Source of the DNA: Muribaculaceae bacterium Isolate-013 (NCI)
GTDB taxonomy: Bacteria > Bacteroidota > Bacteroidia > Bacteroidales > Muribaculaceae
DNA length: 62,473 bases
Assembly: GCA_004102785.1 (NCBI GenBank)
Contig: SCEJ01000013.1
Coordinates: 1-62,473, forward strand
Direction: 5' to 3'
Below, piece by piece: positions 1 to 6,181 of this stretch. The notes below the pieces were generated by a model. It was not told where the DNA came from. It did not search any database and was given only the letters and a program-made list of their open reading frames with translations. How positions within the stretch are numbered: the first letter of the stretch is position 1; each line of letters opens with the position of its first letter. Position numbers and translations under genes: made by a program.

Positions 1-93
1 ATCCGAATTGATAAATTTTTTAATGGTTTCCGCTTTACCGTATTTAACAATTACATCGCTTACGCTGTTTAATATTGTACTTAGTTCGGACAT
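1..93 (-). CDS. N-terminal fragment of an unrecognised small protein, cut by the window edge
   Basis: An ATG at 93-91 on the minus strand opens 31 codons that run without a stop to the first base. The peptide begins MSELSTILNSVSDVIVKYG and continues with lysine-rich residues (KAETIKKF), which looks like an amphipathic helix. I do not recognise the family. The codons are AT-richer than those of the neighbouring housekeeping genes, which could mean a mobile or phage-derived origin. The start codon lies inside a long inverted repeat (87-150). No convincing promoter was found close by; a TACCTTTG at 477-470 on the minus strand is a weak candidate. Whether the frame is translated cannot be decided from the fragment. 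Confidence 0.4.
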   Translation of the reverse strand, partial: MSELSTILNSVSDVIVKYGKAETIKKFINSD

Positions 94-150
94 GGCTCTG
101 TTGTTTATTACTGCTGATAAAATAATACAACAATCAAGCGGCCATGTCCG
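87..150. repeat. Inverted repeat with a T-run, overlapping the start codon of the edge gene
   Basis: CGGACATGGC at 87-96 is perfectly complementary to GCCATGTCCG at 141-150. An inner imperfect stem pairs 99-109 with about 121-132. On the plus strand the structure is followed by CTTTTTT at 151-157, as in an intrinsic terminator. On the minus strand the ATG at 93-91 is buried in the stem, so the same element could mask translation initiation. Confidence 0.6.
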
Positions 151-174
151 CTTTTTTCTTAAGTAAACAGCATT

Positions 175-240
175 GGGTCGCGACCTGTCGCGACCGCAAC
201 CAAACCGCCGCGACCACAACCATCCGGCCGCGACCACACA
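175..240. repeat. TCGCGACC palindrome cluster, related to the dnaX linker repeats
   Basis: GGGTCGCGACCTGTCGCGACC at 175-195 is followed by CGCAACC and two further CCGCGACCACA units. Copies at 7379-7404 and 7460-7485 inside dnaX share the GGGTCGCGRCC-x-GCCGCGACCGC pattern, so this belongs to a dispersed palindromic family and not to a gene. Confidence 0.6.
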
Positions 241-257
241 ATTAGCTTAATTGAAAA

Positions 258-335
258 TATCCGATTCTCCGTACGCTCCATGGAGCCGTCCCTACCGCCT
301 GATAGAATCCGGCCAATCTGATACACCCTCCTGCT
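258..335. repeat. Palindromic dispersed repeat, degenerate copy 1
   Basis: On the minus strand this reads GGATTCTATCAGGCGGTAGG followed by GACGGCTCCATGGAGCGTACGG. It matches the left halves of the copies at 1400-1500 and 3415-3530. The second half of the element is replaced by the TCGCGACC cluster. Confidence 0.55.
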
Positions 336-578
336 TCCACGCAGCATCACGCACTGCATGGCTGTTTCCGGCAACTTTGATGCGGAACGAACAGGTACAA
401 AAAAAAAATTACTCGTCGTCGCGACGAATAATCTTCTTACCTTAAATCTAATACCATGAAAAACTGATGCAAAGGTAGAGTTTTTATGTTTTACAGCATA
501 ATTTTTGACCAAGAAAATTGCTTGCATTAACATAAATTCACACTAAAACATCCATATCGGCCTTTTTGAAATGTATTT

Positions 579-1163
579 TCACATTTGGAAATATTCTTTG
601 ATAGCGTTGATATGGAGGTCGCGGATTGCGCGGCGCCCCTCGTCGGAGAGCAGGAAATCAACATCGTCGCGGTTATCCTGGAAGAGGTTTTCGGTGAGCA
701 CCGCCGGGCAGAGGGTGTGGCGGCAGATGTAAAGATTCTGCTCTACATATCCGGCAGGCAGAGGGGCCCGGTTGCCCGACAGGCCGGCGCTCCGGGCCCC
801 GGCATAAAGGATTGACGCCAGGCGACGCGAGGCCCGGGAGGCGTTGGGCGCCACCAGCGGCAGGAAACCGCGCGCCGAATGCCAGCAGCCGTCGGCTCCC
901 GCGGCATTATTGTGTACCGACACCAGCACCACGTTTGCGGCACCGTGCAGACGGCAGAGGGCGTTGACGCGGTTCACGCGCTGCAATAACGGAAGGTCAT
1001 ATTCCTCCGGCACGAGGGTGCGCGCGTCAATGCCTGTCTCGCGCAGGCCGTCAACAATAGAGCGCGCCATGGCACGGGTCCAGGCCCATTCGCGGAGTCG
1101 CCCGTCGGGCGACTGTTTGCCCGGAGTATCCACTCCGTGGCCATTGTCGATAAGTACAATCAT
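579..1163 (-). CDS. N-acetylmuramoyl-L-alanine amidase (Amidase_3 family)
   Basis: This 194-residue protein is a bare catalytic domain of the zinc-dependent Amidase_3 family, which cuts the amide bond between MurNAc and the stem peptide. It begins MIVLIDNGHG; the His of DNGHG, the Glu of LREWAW and the His of VSVHNNAA are the expected zinc ligands, and the Glu of LTENLF is the expected catalytic residue. It has no signal peptide, SH3 or SPOR domain, so it may be cytosolic, released by lysis, or derived from a phage lysin. A longer frame starting at 1334 would run back through the tRNA-Leu gene, so I chose the ATG at 1163. A TAATTTTG -7 box at 1195-1188 would give a short leader. The gene is monocistronic. 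Confidence 0.85.
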   Translation of the reverse strand: MIVLIDNGHGVDTPGKQSPDGRLREWAWTRAMARSIVDGLRETGIDARTLVPEEYDLPLLQRVNRVNALCRLHGAANVVLVSVHNNAAGADGCWHSARGFLPLVAPNASRASRRLASILYAGARSAGLSGNRAPLPAGYVEQNLYICRHTLCPAVLTENLFQDNRDDVDFLLSDEGRRAIRDLHINAIKEYFQM

Positions 1164-1187
1164 AAGTATGCGGATTTTGAAACACCG

Positions 1188-1195
1188 CAAAATTA
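1188..1195 (-). promoter_or_regulatory. -7 promoter element for the amidase gene
   Basis: TAATTTTG on the minus strand fits the Bacteroidetes TAnnTTTG -7 box, about 25 bases before the ATG at 1163. I see no good -33 TTTG, so this is a partial match. Confidence 0.4.
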
Positions 1196-1251
1196 TACCC
1201 GCGCTCCCCTCCCCCGGCTGCCATCCTCTTCCGCCCCACCCTGCCGCATAC

Positions 1252-1284
1252 AAAAAAGGTGCGCTCTGACTCTCAGAGCGCACC
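1252..1284 (-). terminator. Rho-independent terminator after tRNA-Leu
   Basis: On the minus strand a perfect 12-bp stem (GGTGCGCTCTGA, loop GAG, TCAGAGCGCACC) is followed directly by TTTTTTG. It lies ten bases past the end of the tRNA. Confidence 0.9.
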
Positions 1285-1293
1285 TCAAAAGGG

Positions 1294-1376
1294 TAGCCGA
1301 AGTGGGACTCGAACCCACACAGCCTAATGGCCAAGGGATTTTAAGTCCCTCGTGTCTACCATTCCACCATTCGGCC
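1294..1376 (-). tRNA. tRNA-Leu (anticodon UAA)
   Basis: Reading the minus strand from 1376, the acceptor strand GGCCGAA pairs with TTCGGCT near 1300-1295 (with a G-U at the end). The anticodon loop CTTAAAA sits between GGGA and TCCC and gives anticodon UAA. The T arm is GTGGG-TTCGAGT-CCCAC. The variable arm is long enough for a class II tRNA. The gene-encoded 3' end is ACCC, so CCA must be added after transcription. A strong promoter lies at 1573-1543, with a palindromic repeat between promoter and tRNA. Confidence 0.93.
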
Positions 1377-1382
1377 GACCGT

Positions 1383-1500
1383 GGCTGGAAGCTGCATCAA
1401 ATTTGCCGGATTCCGTCAGGCAGTAGGGACGCTCCGTGGAGCGTCCGGAGAACCAACTGATTTTCAACCTTTTGTGCAGACACTCCACGGAGTGTCCCTA
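1383..1500. repeat. Palindromic dispersed repeat, copy 2
   Basis: Contains GTAGGGACGCTCCGTGGAGC at 1425-1444 and the near-complement CACTCCACGGAGTGTCCCTAC at about 1480-1500, around a less conserved centre that includes AACTGATTTTC. It shares GGATTCCGTCAGGC and the palindromic arms with copies 1 and 3. It lies inside the leader of the tRNA-Leu transcript. Confidence 0.75.
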
Positions 1501-1542
1501 CTTCAAGGCTGTTTCCGGCTTTTTGACACACCCTCGACACTG

Positions 1543-1573
1543 CAAAATTACGCAGAATTCCGCTAACTACAAA
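1543..1573 (-). promoter_or_regulatory. Promoter for tRNA-Leu
   Basis: On the minus strand TTTG (1573-1570) is followed after 19 bases by TAATTTTG (1550-1543), an exact Bacteroidetes sigma-ABfr-type promoter. The expected start near 1536 gives a leader of about 160 bases that carries repeat copy 2. Confidence 0.7.
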
Positions 1574-1616
1574 ATTTTTATTGCTCCCGCCATTTTCACT
1601 CCGCAGGCCACCACCC

Positions 1617-3347
1617 CTATTTCACCTCATTCCCGTTCTTGTCAATATAAAACTCGCGGCCATTGAGCGTCACTTTGGCTTTACCATTTTTGAACCACCA
1701 AGCATCATCATATTTCGCAGGGATAACCAGTTTGTCGGTTTTATCAATAAAGCCATATTTCCCTTTGATTTTTACAAGAGCCAAGCCATCTGAAAAGCTC
1801 CATGCATCATCATATTTCACCGGGGTAACCTGTTTGCCGGCTTTATCGATAAAGCCACATTTCCCTTTGATTTTTACAAGAGCCAAGCCATCTGAAAAGC
1901 TCCATGCATCATCATATTTCACCGGGGTAACCTGTTTGCCGGCTTTATCGATAAAGCCATATTTCCCTTTGATTTTTACAAGAGCCAAGCCTTCGGAGAA
2001 AGGCCATGCACTATCATATTTCGCAGGGATAACCAGTTTGTCGGTTTTATCGATAAACCCGTATTTCCCATTGATTTCTACAAGAGCCAAGCCATCGGAG
2101 AAAGGCCATGCACTATCATATTTCGCAGGGATAACCAGTTTGTCTGTTTTATCGATAAAGCCACATTTTCCTTTGAATTTTACAAGAGCCAAGCCATCGG
2201 AGAAATCCAATGCATCATCATATTTCGCTGGGATAACGATATTGCCGTTTTCATCTTTGTAGCCATACTTCTTGGAGGTCTGATCATGAAAGCGTATGAG
2301 GTTGGTGGCGGCTTTGGTGAGGGAGCCGGTGAGGGTGGCCATTTCGGAGTCGGAGATGGTGGCGGTGAGGGTCTGCGGAGTGTGGCAGTCGGCGGCGATG
2401 GTTACGGAGTGGGTGCCGACAAGGAGGTTGTCGATTACGGCGGGGGTGGTGCCGCTGGCGGTGCCGTCGATGGTGATGGAGGCGCCGACAGGTTCGTAGT
2501 CAATGTTGAGCGAGCCGGTGATGGGTATGAGCGCCGGGAGGGTTACCGTGGCTGTCTGCCCGGTGGCTACGGTGACCACCTGCTCGGCGTTACGGTGGCC
2601 GGCGAGGCGACCTTCTATGGCGTAGGTGTCGGGGAACATTTCGCCGCTCCATGAGCCGACGCCCATACGGTCGCCGTTGACGTAGATTTCGGTGCCGGGA
2701 GTGGTGGTGCTTACGGCAAGGGTGCCCTTGGTGGAGCGGAGGGCGACGGTGAGCTCGGCGCGGTCGCTCCCTACGTTCACCCGGCCGTCCTCGGGGAGGT
2801 AGCCCGGGGCCTCTACGTGGTAGGAGTAGGTGCCGTGGCGCAGCAGTGTCTTCACCTTGCCATCGCGCACCTCACGCTCTACGCCCTCGACGGTGACCTT
2901 GGCGTTTGCCGGCGATACGTTCATCACCAGGTAATTGCGCCCCGAGGTGGCTGATTGCTGCTGCATGGCGCCGGCGGGTAGCGACAGGGTGATGACGTAT
3001 GTCACCATCGGCTGAAGGGCTTTGATGCCGTAGTCGTCGAAATTTATGAAAAGGGGCAGGAACGAGCGTGATTTTATCTGCAGCATCTTCGACCCTCCGG
3101 GCATATACACCCAGTAGTCGCCGGTCTTGTGCTCGACGGGGTTGACTACATCGCCGAAAAACTCCACATCGTCGGCCAGCACCTCCACGCGCACCAGCGC
3201 GCAGGCCTTGCCGTTGAGGTCAAGCCGCTGATATTTGCTCGCTGAGAGGTCCATCGGAGAAGGCTCCACGCGCTTCACCTTAGCCTCCTGCCCGAAAGCC
3301 GCCGTCACGGCCATCAACAACATCAAAAACACTGCAATTCTTTTCAC
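1617..3347 (-). CDS. Secreted PEGA-domain and WG-repeat protein
   Basis: A 576-residue exported protein of unknown function. Residues 1-19 form a signal peptide ending before QEAKVK. Residues about 140-345 hold three PEGA-like beta units (for example NYLVMNVSPANAKVTVEG and GTEIYVNGDRMGVGSW), a fold common in surface proteins. Residues about 350-576 hold a run of WG-type repeats with the pattern YGFIDK-x5-IPAKYDxAxxFSDGLA. The repeats are nearly identical in DNA with a 102-bp (34-residue) period, so unit number probably varies by recombination. The start codon is GTG (3347-3345), followed by KRIAVFLML. A promoter lies at 3404-3376. Probably a periplasmic or surface scaffold. Confidence 0.8.
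   Translation of the reverse strand: MKRIAVFLMLLMAVTAAFGQEAKVKRVEPSPMDLSASKYQRLDLNGKACALVRVEVLADDVEFFGDVVNPVEHKTGDYWVYMPGGSKMLQIKSRSFLPLFINFDDYGIKALQPMVTYVITLSLPAGAMQQQSATSGRNYLVMNVSPANAKVTVEGVEREVRDGKVKTLLRHGTYSYHVEAPGYLPEDGRVNVGSDRAELTVALRSTKGTLAVSTTTPGTEIYVNGDRMGVGSWSGEMFPDTYAIEGRLAGHRNAEQVVTVATGQTATVTLPALIPITGSLNIDYEPVGASITIDGTASGTTPAVIDNLLVGTHSVTIAADCHTPQTLTATISDSEMATLTGSLTKAATNLIRFHDQTSKKYGYKDENGNIVIPAKYDDALDFSDGLALVKFKGKCGFIDKTDKLVIPAKYDSAWPFSDGLALVEINGKYGFIDKTDKLVIPAKYDSAWPFSEGLALVKIKGKYGFIDKAGKQVTPVKYDDAWSFSDGLALVKIKGKCGFIDKAGKQVTPVKYDDAWSFSDGLALVKIKGKYGFIDKTDKLVIPAKYDDAWWFKNGKAKVTLNGREFYIDKNGNEVK
1700..2250 (-). repeat. Tandem 102-bp coding repeats (WG units)
   Basis: The phrase CATGCATCATCATATTTCAC recurs at 1801 and 1903, exactly 102 bases apart, and related phrases continue to about 2220. 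Each unit encodes 34 residues. Adjacent units differ by only a few bases, a sign of recent duplication or gene conversion. Confidence 0.8.
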
Positions 3348-3375
3348 GGCTCTTGCTATAAATTGGTTAATGATA

Positions 3376-3404
3376 CAAAATTACAAAAAAAGAGGTATAT
3401 CAAA
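3376..3404 (-). promoter_or_regulatory. Promoter for the PEGA/WG-repeat gene
   Basis: On the minus strand TTTG (3404-3401) is followed after 17 bases by TAATTTTG (3383-3376), close before the GTG start at 3347. Confidence 0.6.
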
Positions 3405-3414
3405 ATAGCCGCCT

Positions 3415-3530
3415 CCGCAGTAGGTACGCTCCGTGTATCGCCCGGAAAACGACTGATTTCCAGTTGTTTGCGCGGACGCTCCACGGAGCATCCCTACCGG
3501 GTGATGGAATCTGGCAAAGCTGGCGCACTC
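3415..3530. repeat. Palindromic dispersed repeat, copy 3
   Basis: Contains GTAGGTACGCTCCGTGTATC near the left and GGACGCTCCACGGAGCATCC near the right, with ACGACTGATTTCCAGTTG between them, then GATGGAATCTGGCAAA. It is the inverse-complement relative of copy 2. It lies just past the stop of the COG0523 GTPase gene (3540) and just upstream of the WG-repeat promoter. Confidence 0.75.
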
Positions 3531-3539
3531 CCCCCGTAA

Positions 3540-4826
3540 TCAGGGGTTGGTGGCGAGGCAGGAGTCGAGCAGGTCGGTGAGATGTTGGCGGGAGCAGTTG
3601 CGATAGATCAGCACGAGTTTTATCATGCGGTCGCCCAGTTCGGGGTCCCAGTCGCGGTCGAAGGAGGGGTCGGCGGCGCGTAGCTGCGCTATATCCCCGG
3701 CGGGAGCAGTGGCGTACCACAGTCCGGCCTGCGTGATCTTTTTCTGCCGTCCCACAGTCTCGAAAAGCACCGACATATCGGTGTTGTTCGAGAAATACAC
3801 CACCCCCTTGCAGCGTATCACCTCGCGGGGCCACTGCTGTGCGAGCATCCGGTCGAAGCGGTCGAAATCGAAAGGCGCGCGGCGGTAATACACGAAGGTC
3901 TGTATGCCGTATTCGTCGGTGTGGGAGTGGTGGTGCCCCTCTCCGTTATGGTGGTGGTGTCCGCAGGTGCATTCGCCATGGCATGAGCATTCGCCGTGGT
4001 GGTGATGATGGTCGTGGTCGTGTTCATGCTCATGGTCATGGTCATGCTCATGGTCATGGTGGTGGTGATGCCGGGCGCGGTGCTCCTCCTCGGGGGTCAT
4101 CTGCCGGTCGAGCCCCTGCACCCATGCCGCCTGCGTGGCCACACGGGGGAGCGAGAAGAGGTCGGTGTGGATAATCCGCCCGAGGGGCACGTCGGAGTAG
4201 TCGCATTCAATGATATCGGCGCCGGGATTCAGCGCCTTCACCACCTCGCGCGTGGAGGCGAGCCGGGCCGGGTCGACCGACGAGGCTTTGTTAAGGAGCA
4301 CGATGTTGCAAAACTCTATCTGATTGGCCACCAGTCGCTCTATGTCGTTGTCGGCCACATCGGCGGCGGTCAGCGCCGAGCCGCCGTCGAACTCGTCGGC
4401 CAGCCGCAGAGCGTCGACCACCGTCACTATGGCGTCGATGCGCGGAATGCCGTGGGCGCACATCTCCGGCCCCATCGCCGGGAAGGAGCACACAGTGCGG
4501 GCGATAGGCTCGGGCTCGCAGATGCCGGAGGCCTCGATAACGATGTAGTCGAAGCGCTCCGAAGCCATTATGGAGCGAAGCTGCTCCATGAGGTCGGTCT
4601 GGAGGGAGCAGCAGATGCAGCCGTTCTGGAGCGCCACGAGCGAGGAGTCGGCCTCGGTTACCACTCCCCCCTTCTCTATGAGTGATGCGTCGATGTTGAC
4701 CTCGCCTATATCATTGACTATTACAGCAAAGCGGATGCCGTCGCAGTTGCGGAGGATATTGTTTACAAGGGTAGTCTTGCCGCTGCCGAGGTAGCCGGTC
4801 AGGAGCAGTACGGGATTGAATTTCAT
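3540..4826 (-). CDS. COG0523/CobW-type metal-associated GTPase with a His-rich loop
   Basis: A 428-residue G3E-family GTPase. The P-loop GYLGSGKTT is at residues 11-19, the metal-binding CICC of NGCICCSL at about 70-73 and the NK of LLNKAS at about 179. A histidine/aspartate/glutamate-rich segment with extra cysteines (GECSCHGECTC) covers about residues 248-303. A CobW_C domain follows, with YYRRAPFDFDRF and a KGVVYFS strand. The family delivers zinc, cobalt or nickel to client enzymes at the cost of GTP; the His-rich loop fits zinc buffering and storage. It starts 7 bases after the stop of the alternative GlmU gene and is probably cotranscribed. No Zur-type operator was recognised. The metal is inferred. 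Confidence 0.88.
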   Translation of the reverse strand: MKFNPVLLLTGYLGSGKTTLVNNILRNCDGIRFAVIVNDIGEVNIDASLIEKGGVVTEADSSLVALQNGCICCSLQTDLMEQLRSIMASERFDYIVIEASGICEPEPIARTVCSFPAMGPEMCAHGIPRIDAIVTVVDALRLADEFDGGSALTAADVADNDIERLVANQIEFCNIVLLNKASSVDPARLASTREVVKALNPGADIIECDYSDVPLGRIIHTDLFSLPRVATQAAWVQGLDRQMTPEEEHRARHHHHHDHEHDHDHEHEHDHDHHHHHGECSCHGECTCGHHHHNGEGHHHSHTDEYGIQTFVYYRRAPFDFDRFDRMLAQQWPREVIRCKGVVYFSNNTDMSVLFETVGRQKKITQAGLWYATAPAGDIAQLRAADPSFDRDWDPELGDRMIKLVLIYRNCSRQHLTDLLDSCLATNP

Positions 4827-4833
4827 CGCTGTG

Positions 4834-6042
4834 TCACTTATAGTTTTCGGCCTGGCGGCGTATGTCGTTGAAAATGCGCACTTCGGCGTCGGTGAGGGCC
4901 TTGCCTCGGCGCGCCATCATCCGCTCGGCTATCGAGAAGAATTTCTGCATCGGCACATCGGCGAAGCCGGCGGCGCCCCCCTCCTGGAACGAAGCCACGA
5001 AGTTGCGCGGGAAGCCCGAGCCGTGGATGTTGCACCCCACGCCCACCACTGTGGCCGTGTTGAACATTGTGTTGATGCCGGCCTTGGAGTGGTCGGCCAT
5101 TATGAGGCCGCAGAACTGCAGGCCGGTGCGCAGGAAGCGGTGTGCCGGATAGTTCCAGAGTTTGATTTCGGTATAGTCGTTCTTGAGGTTGGAGGCCACG
5201 CATCCGGCGCCGAGATTGCACCACTGGCCGATTACGGCATTCCCCAGGAAGCCGTCGTGGGCTTTGTTGGAATAGCCGAACATCACCACATTGTTGAGCT
5301 CGCCACCGACCTTGCACCATGGGCCGATGGTGGTGCCGGGGTAGATTTTAGTGCCCATGTTGACTGTGGCGTGCTCCAGCAGGGCTATGGGGCCCCGCAG
5401 ACACGAGCCCTCCATCACCTCCACGTCGCGGCCAATGTAGATCGGGCCGTGCGAGGCGTTGAGCACCACGCCTTCAACCACCGCCCCGCTTTCAATGAAA
5501 ATCTGCTCGGGCGAGCCTATCACCACATTGCTCCGGTGCACGGGCTGCCCCTCGCGTCCCTGCGTGAGAAGCTCGAAGTCGGCCTCTATCCGGGCGGGGT
5601 TCATGCGGAAGATATCGGTGAGGGAGCGCACCTCGGCCACGCGGCCGTCATATTTGACGGCATTGACCTCCACCCCCTCGCGGCCGATGAGCTCCCTGAA
5701 GCTGCCGGCACTGCCGCGGTAGGCCACAAGCAGCTCGCGGCCGTCGGCATTGTCGGCCGTCAGGGCTGTGTCGGCGGCGAGGCCGGCGAGCGATTCGGCC
5801 AGTGCAGGCTCGGCCACAATGTGCGATGCAATGAAAAGAGTGTCGGGAGCCTCGGCCATCGGATATTTCTCGCTGAGATACGGGGCGGTGAAATAGGAGT
5901 ACTGCCCCGGCAGGAGCGCCTCCCACTTCTCGCGGAGGGTGCATGTGCCCAGCAGAAAGTCGGCCACCGGGCGGGTGTACGACAGCGGCAGGAGCTGGTC
6001 GTGTACGCCGGGCAGATCGAAAAGTACTATGTTGCGTGTCAT
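4834..6042 (-). CDS. Alternative GlmU-like sugar nucleotidyltransferase / acetyltransferase
   Basis: A 402-residue protein of the Bacteroidetes 'alternative GlmU' type, thought to make UDP-GlcNAc from glucosamine-1-phosphate for peptidoglycan and LPS. The N-terminal half starts NIVLFDLPGVHDQLLPLSYT; its RPVADFLLG segment follows the reduced nucleotidyltransferase fold of this family. The second half is a left-handed beta-helix of hexapeptide turns (IYIGRDVEVMEG, IYPGTTIGPWCKVGG, NAVIGQWCNLGAGC) with conserved NLKNDY and a C-terminal helix. An upstream extension to 6117 is possible, but the ATG at 6042 fits the family start and leaves a normal leader. A promoter at 6112-6081 reads into it. First gene of an operon with the COG0523 GTPase. 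Confidence 0.82.
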   Translation of the reverse strand: MTRNIVLFDLPGVHDQLLPLSYTRPVADFLLGTCTLREKWEALLPGQYSYFTAPYLSEKYPMAEAPDTLFIASHIVAEPALAESLAGLAADTALTADNADGRELLVAYRGSAGSFRELIGREGVEVNAVKYDGRVAEVRSLTDIFRMNPARIEADFELLTQGREGQPVHRSNVVIGSPEQIFIESGAVVEGVVLNASHGPIYIGRDVEVMEGSCLRGPIALLEHATVNMGTKIYPGTTIGPWCKVGGELNNVVMFGYSNKAHDGFLGNAVIGQWCNLGAGCVASNLKNDYTEIKLWNYPAHRFLRTGLQFCGLIMADHSKAGINTMFNTATVVGVGCNIHGSGFPRNFVASFQEGGAAGFADVPMQKFFSIAERMMARRGKALTDAEVRIFNDIRRQAENYK

Positions 6043-6080
6043 TATATCTTTATATCTATGATGTGAAAAGGAATTTATGG

Positions 6081-6112
6081 CAAAAATACTACATTTATAT
6101 GTGCATAACAAA
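6081..6112 (-). promoter_or_regulatory. Promoter for the alternative glmU operon
   Basis: On the minus strand TTTG (6112-6109), 20 bases, TATTTTTG (6088-6081). It is back to back with the dnaX promoter. Confidence 0.72.
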
Positions 6113-6118
6113 TCCACG

Positions 6119-6150
6119 TTGGGATAATCCGTAAAAAAAGCGTAAATTTG
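6119..6150 (+). promoter_or_regulatory. Promoter for dnaX
   Basis: TTGG (6119-6122), 20 bases, TAAATTTG (6143-6150). The leader to the ATG at 6182 would be about 25 bases. Confidence 0.6.
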
Positions 6151-6181
6151 CAGTTGACAACCAACTCCCTCCCCACTCCAT

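Larger units (their letters stand above)
94..578. other. Gene-free stretch with GC-rich repeats
   Basis: No believable gene is seen in these 485 bases. The stretch holds short GGTCGCGAC / GCCGCGACC palindromes at 175-240, which match a segment repeated twice inside dnaX, and a degenerate copy of a palindromic dispersed repeat at about 258-335. The rest is AT-rich. A 124-codon open frame on the minus strand (159-533) runs through these repeats and has no protein-like composition. Confidence 0.6.

Noticed and set aside
159-533. A 124-codon open frame on the minus strand
   Set aside because: It runs through dispersed palindromic repeats, has no recognisable domain and no protein-like composition.
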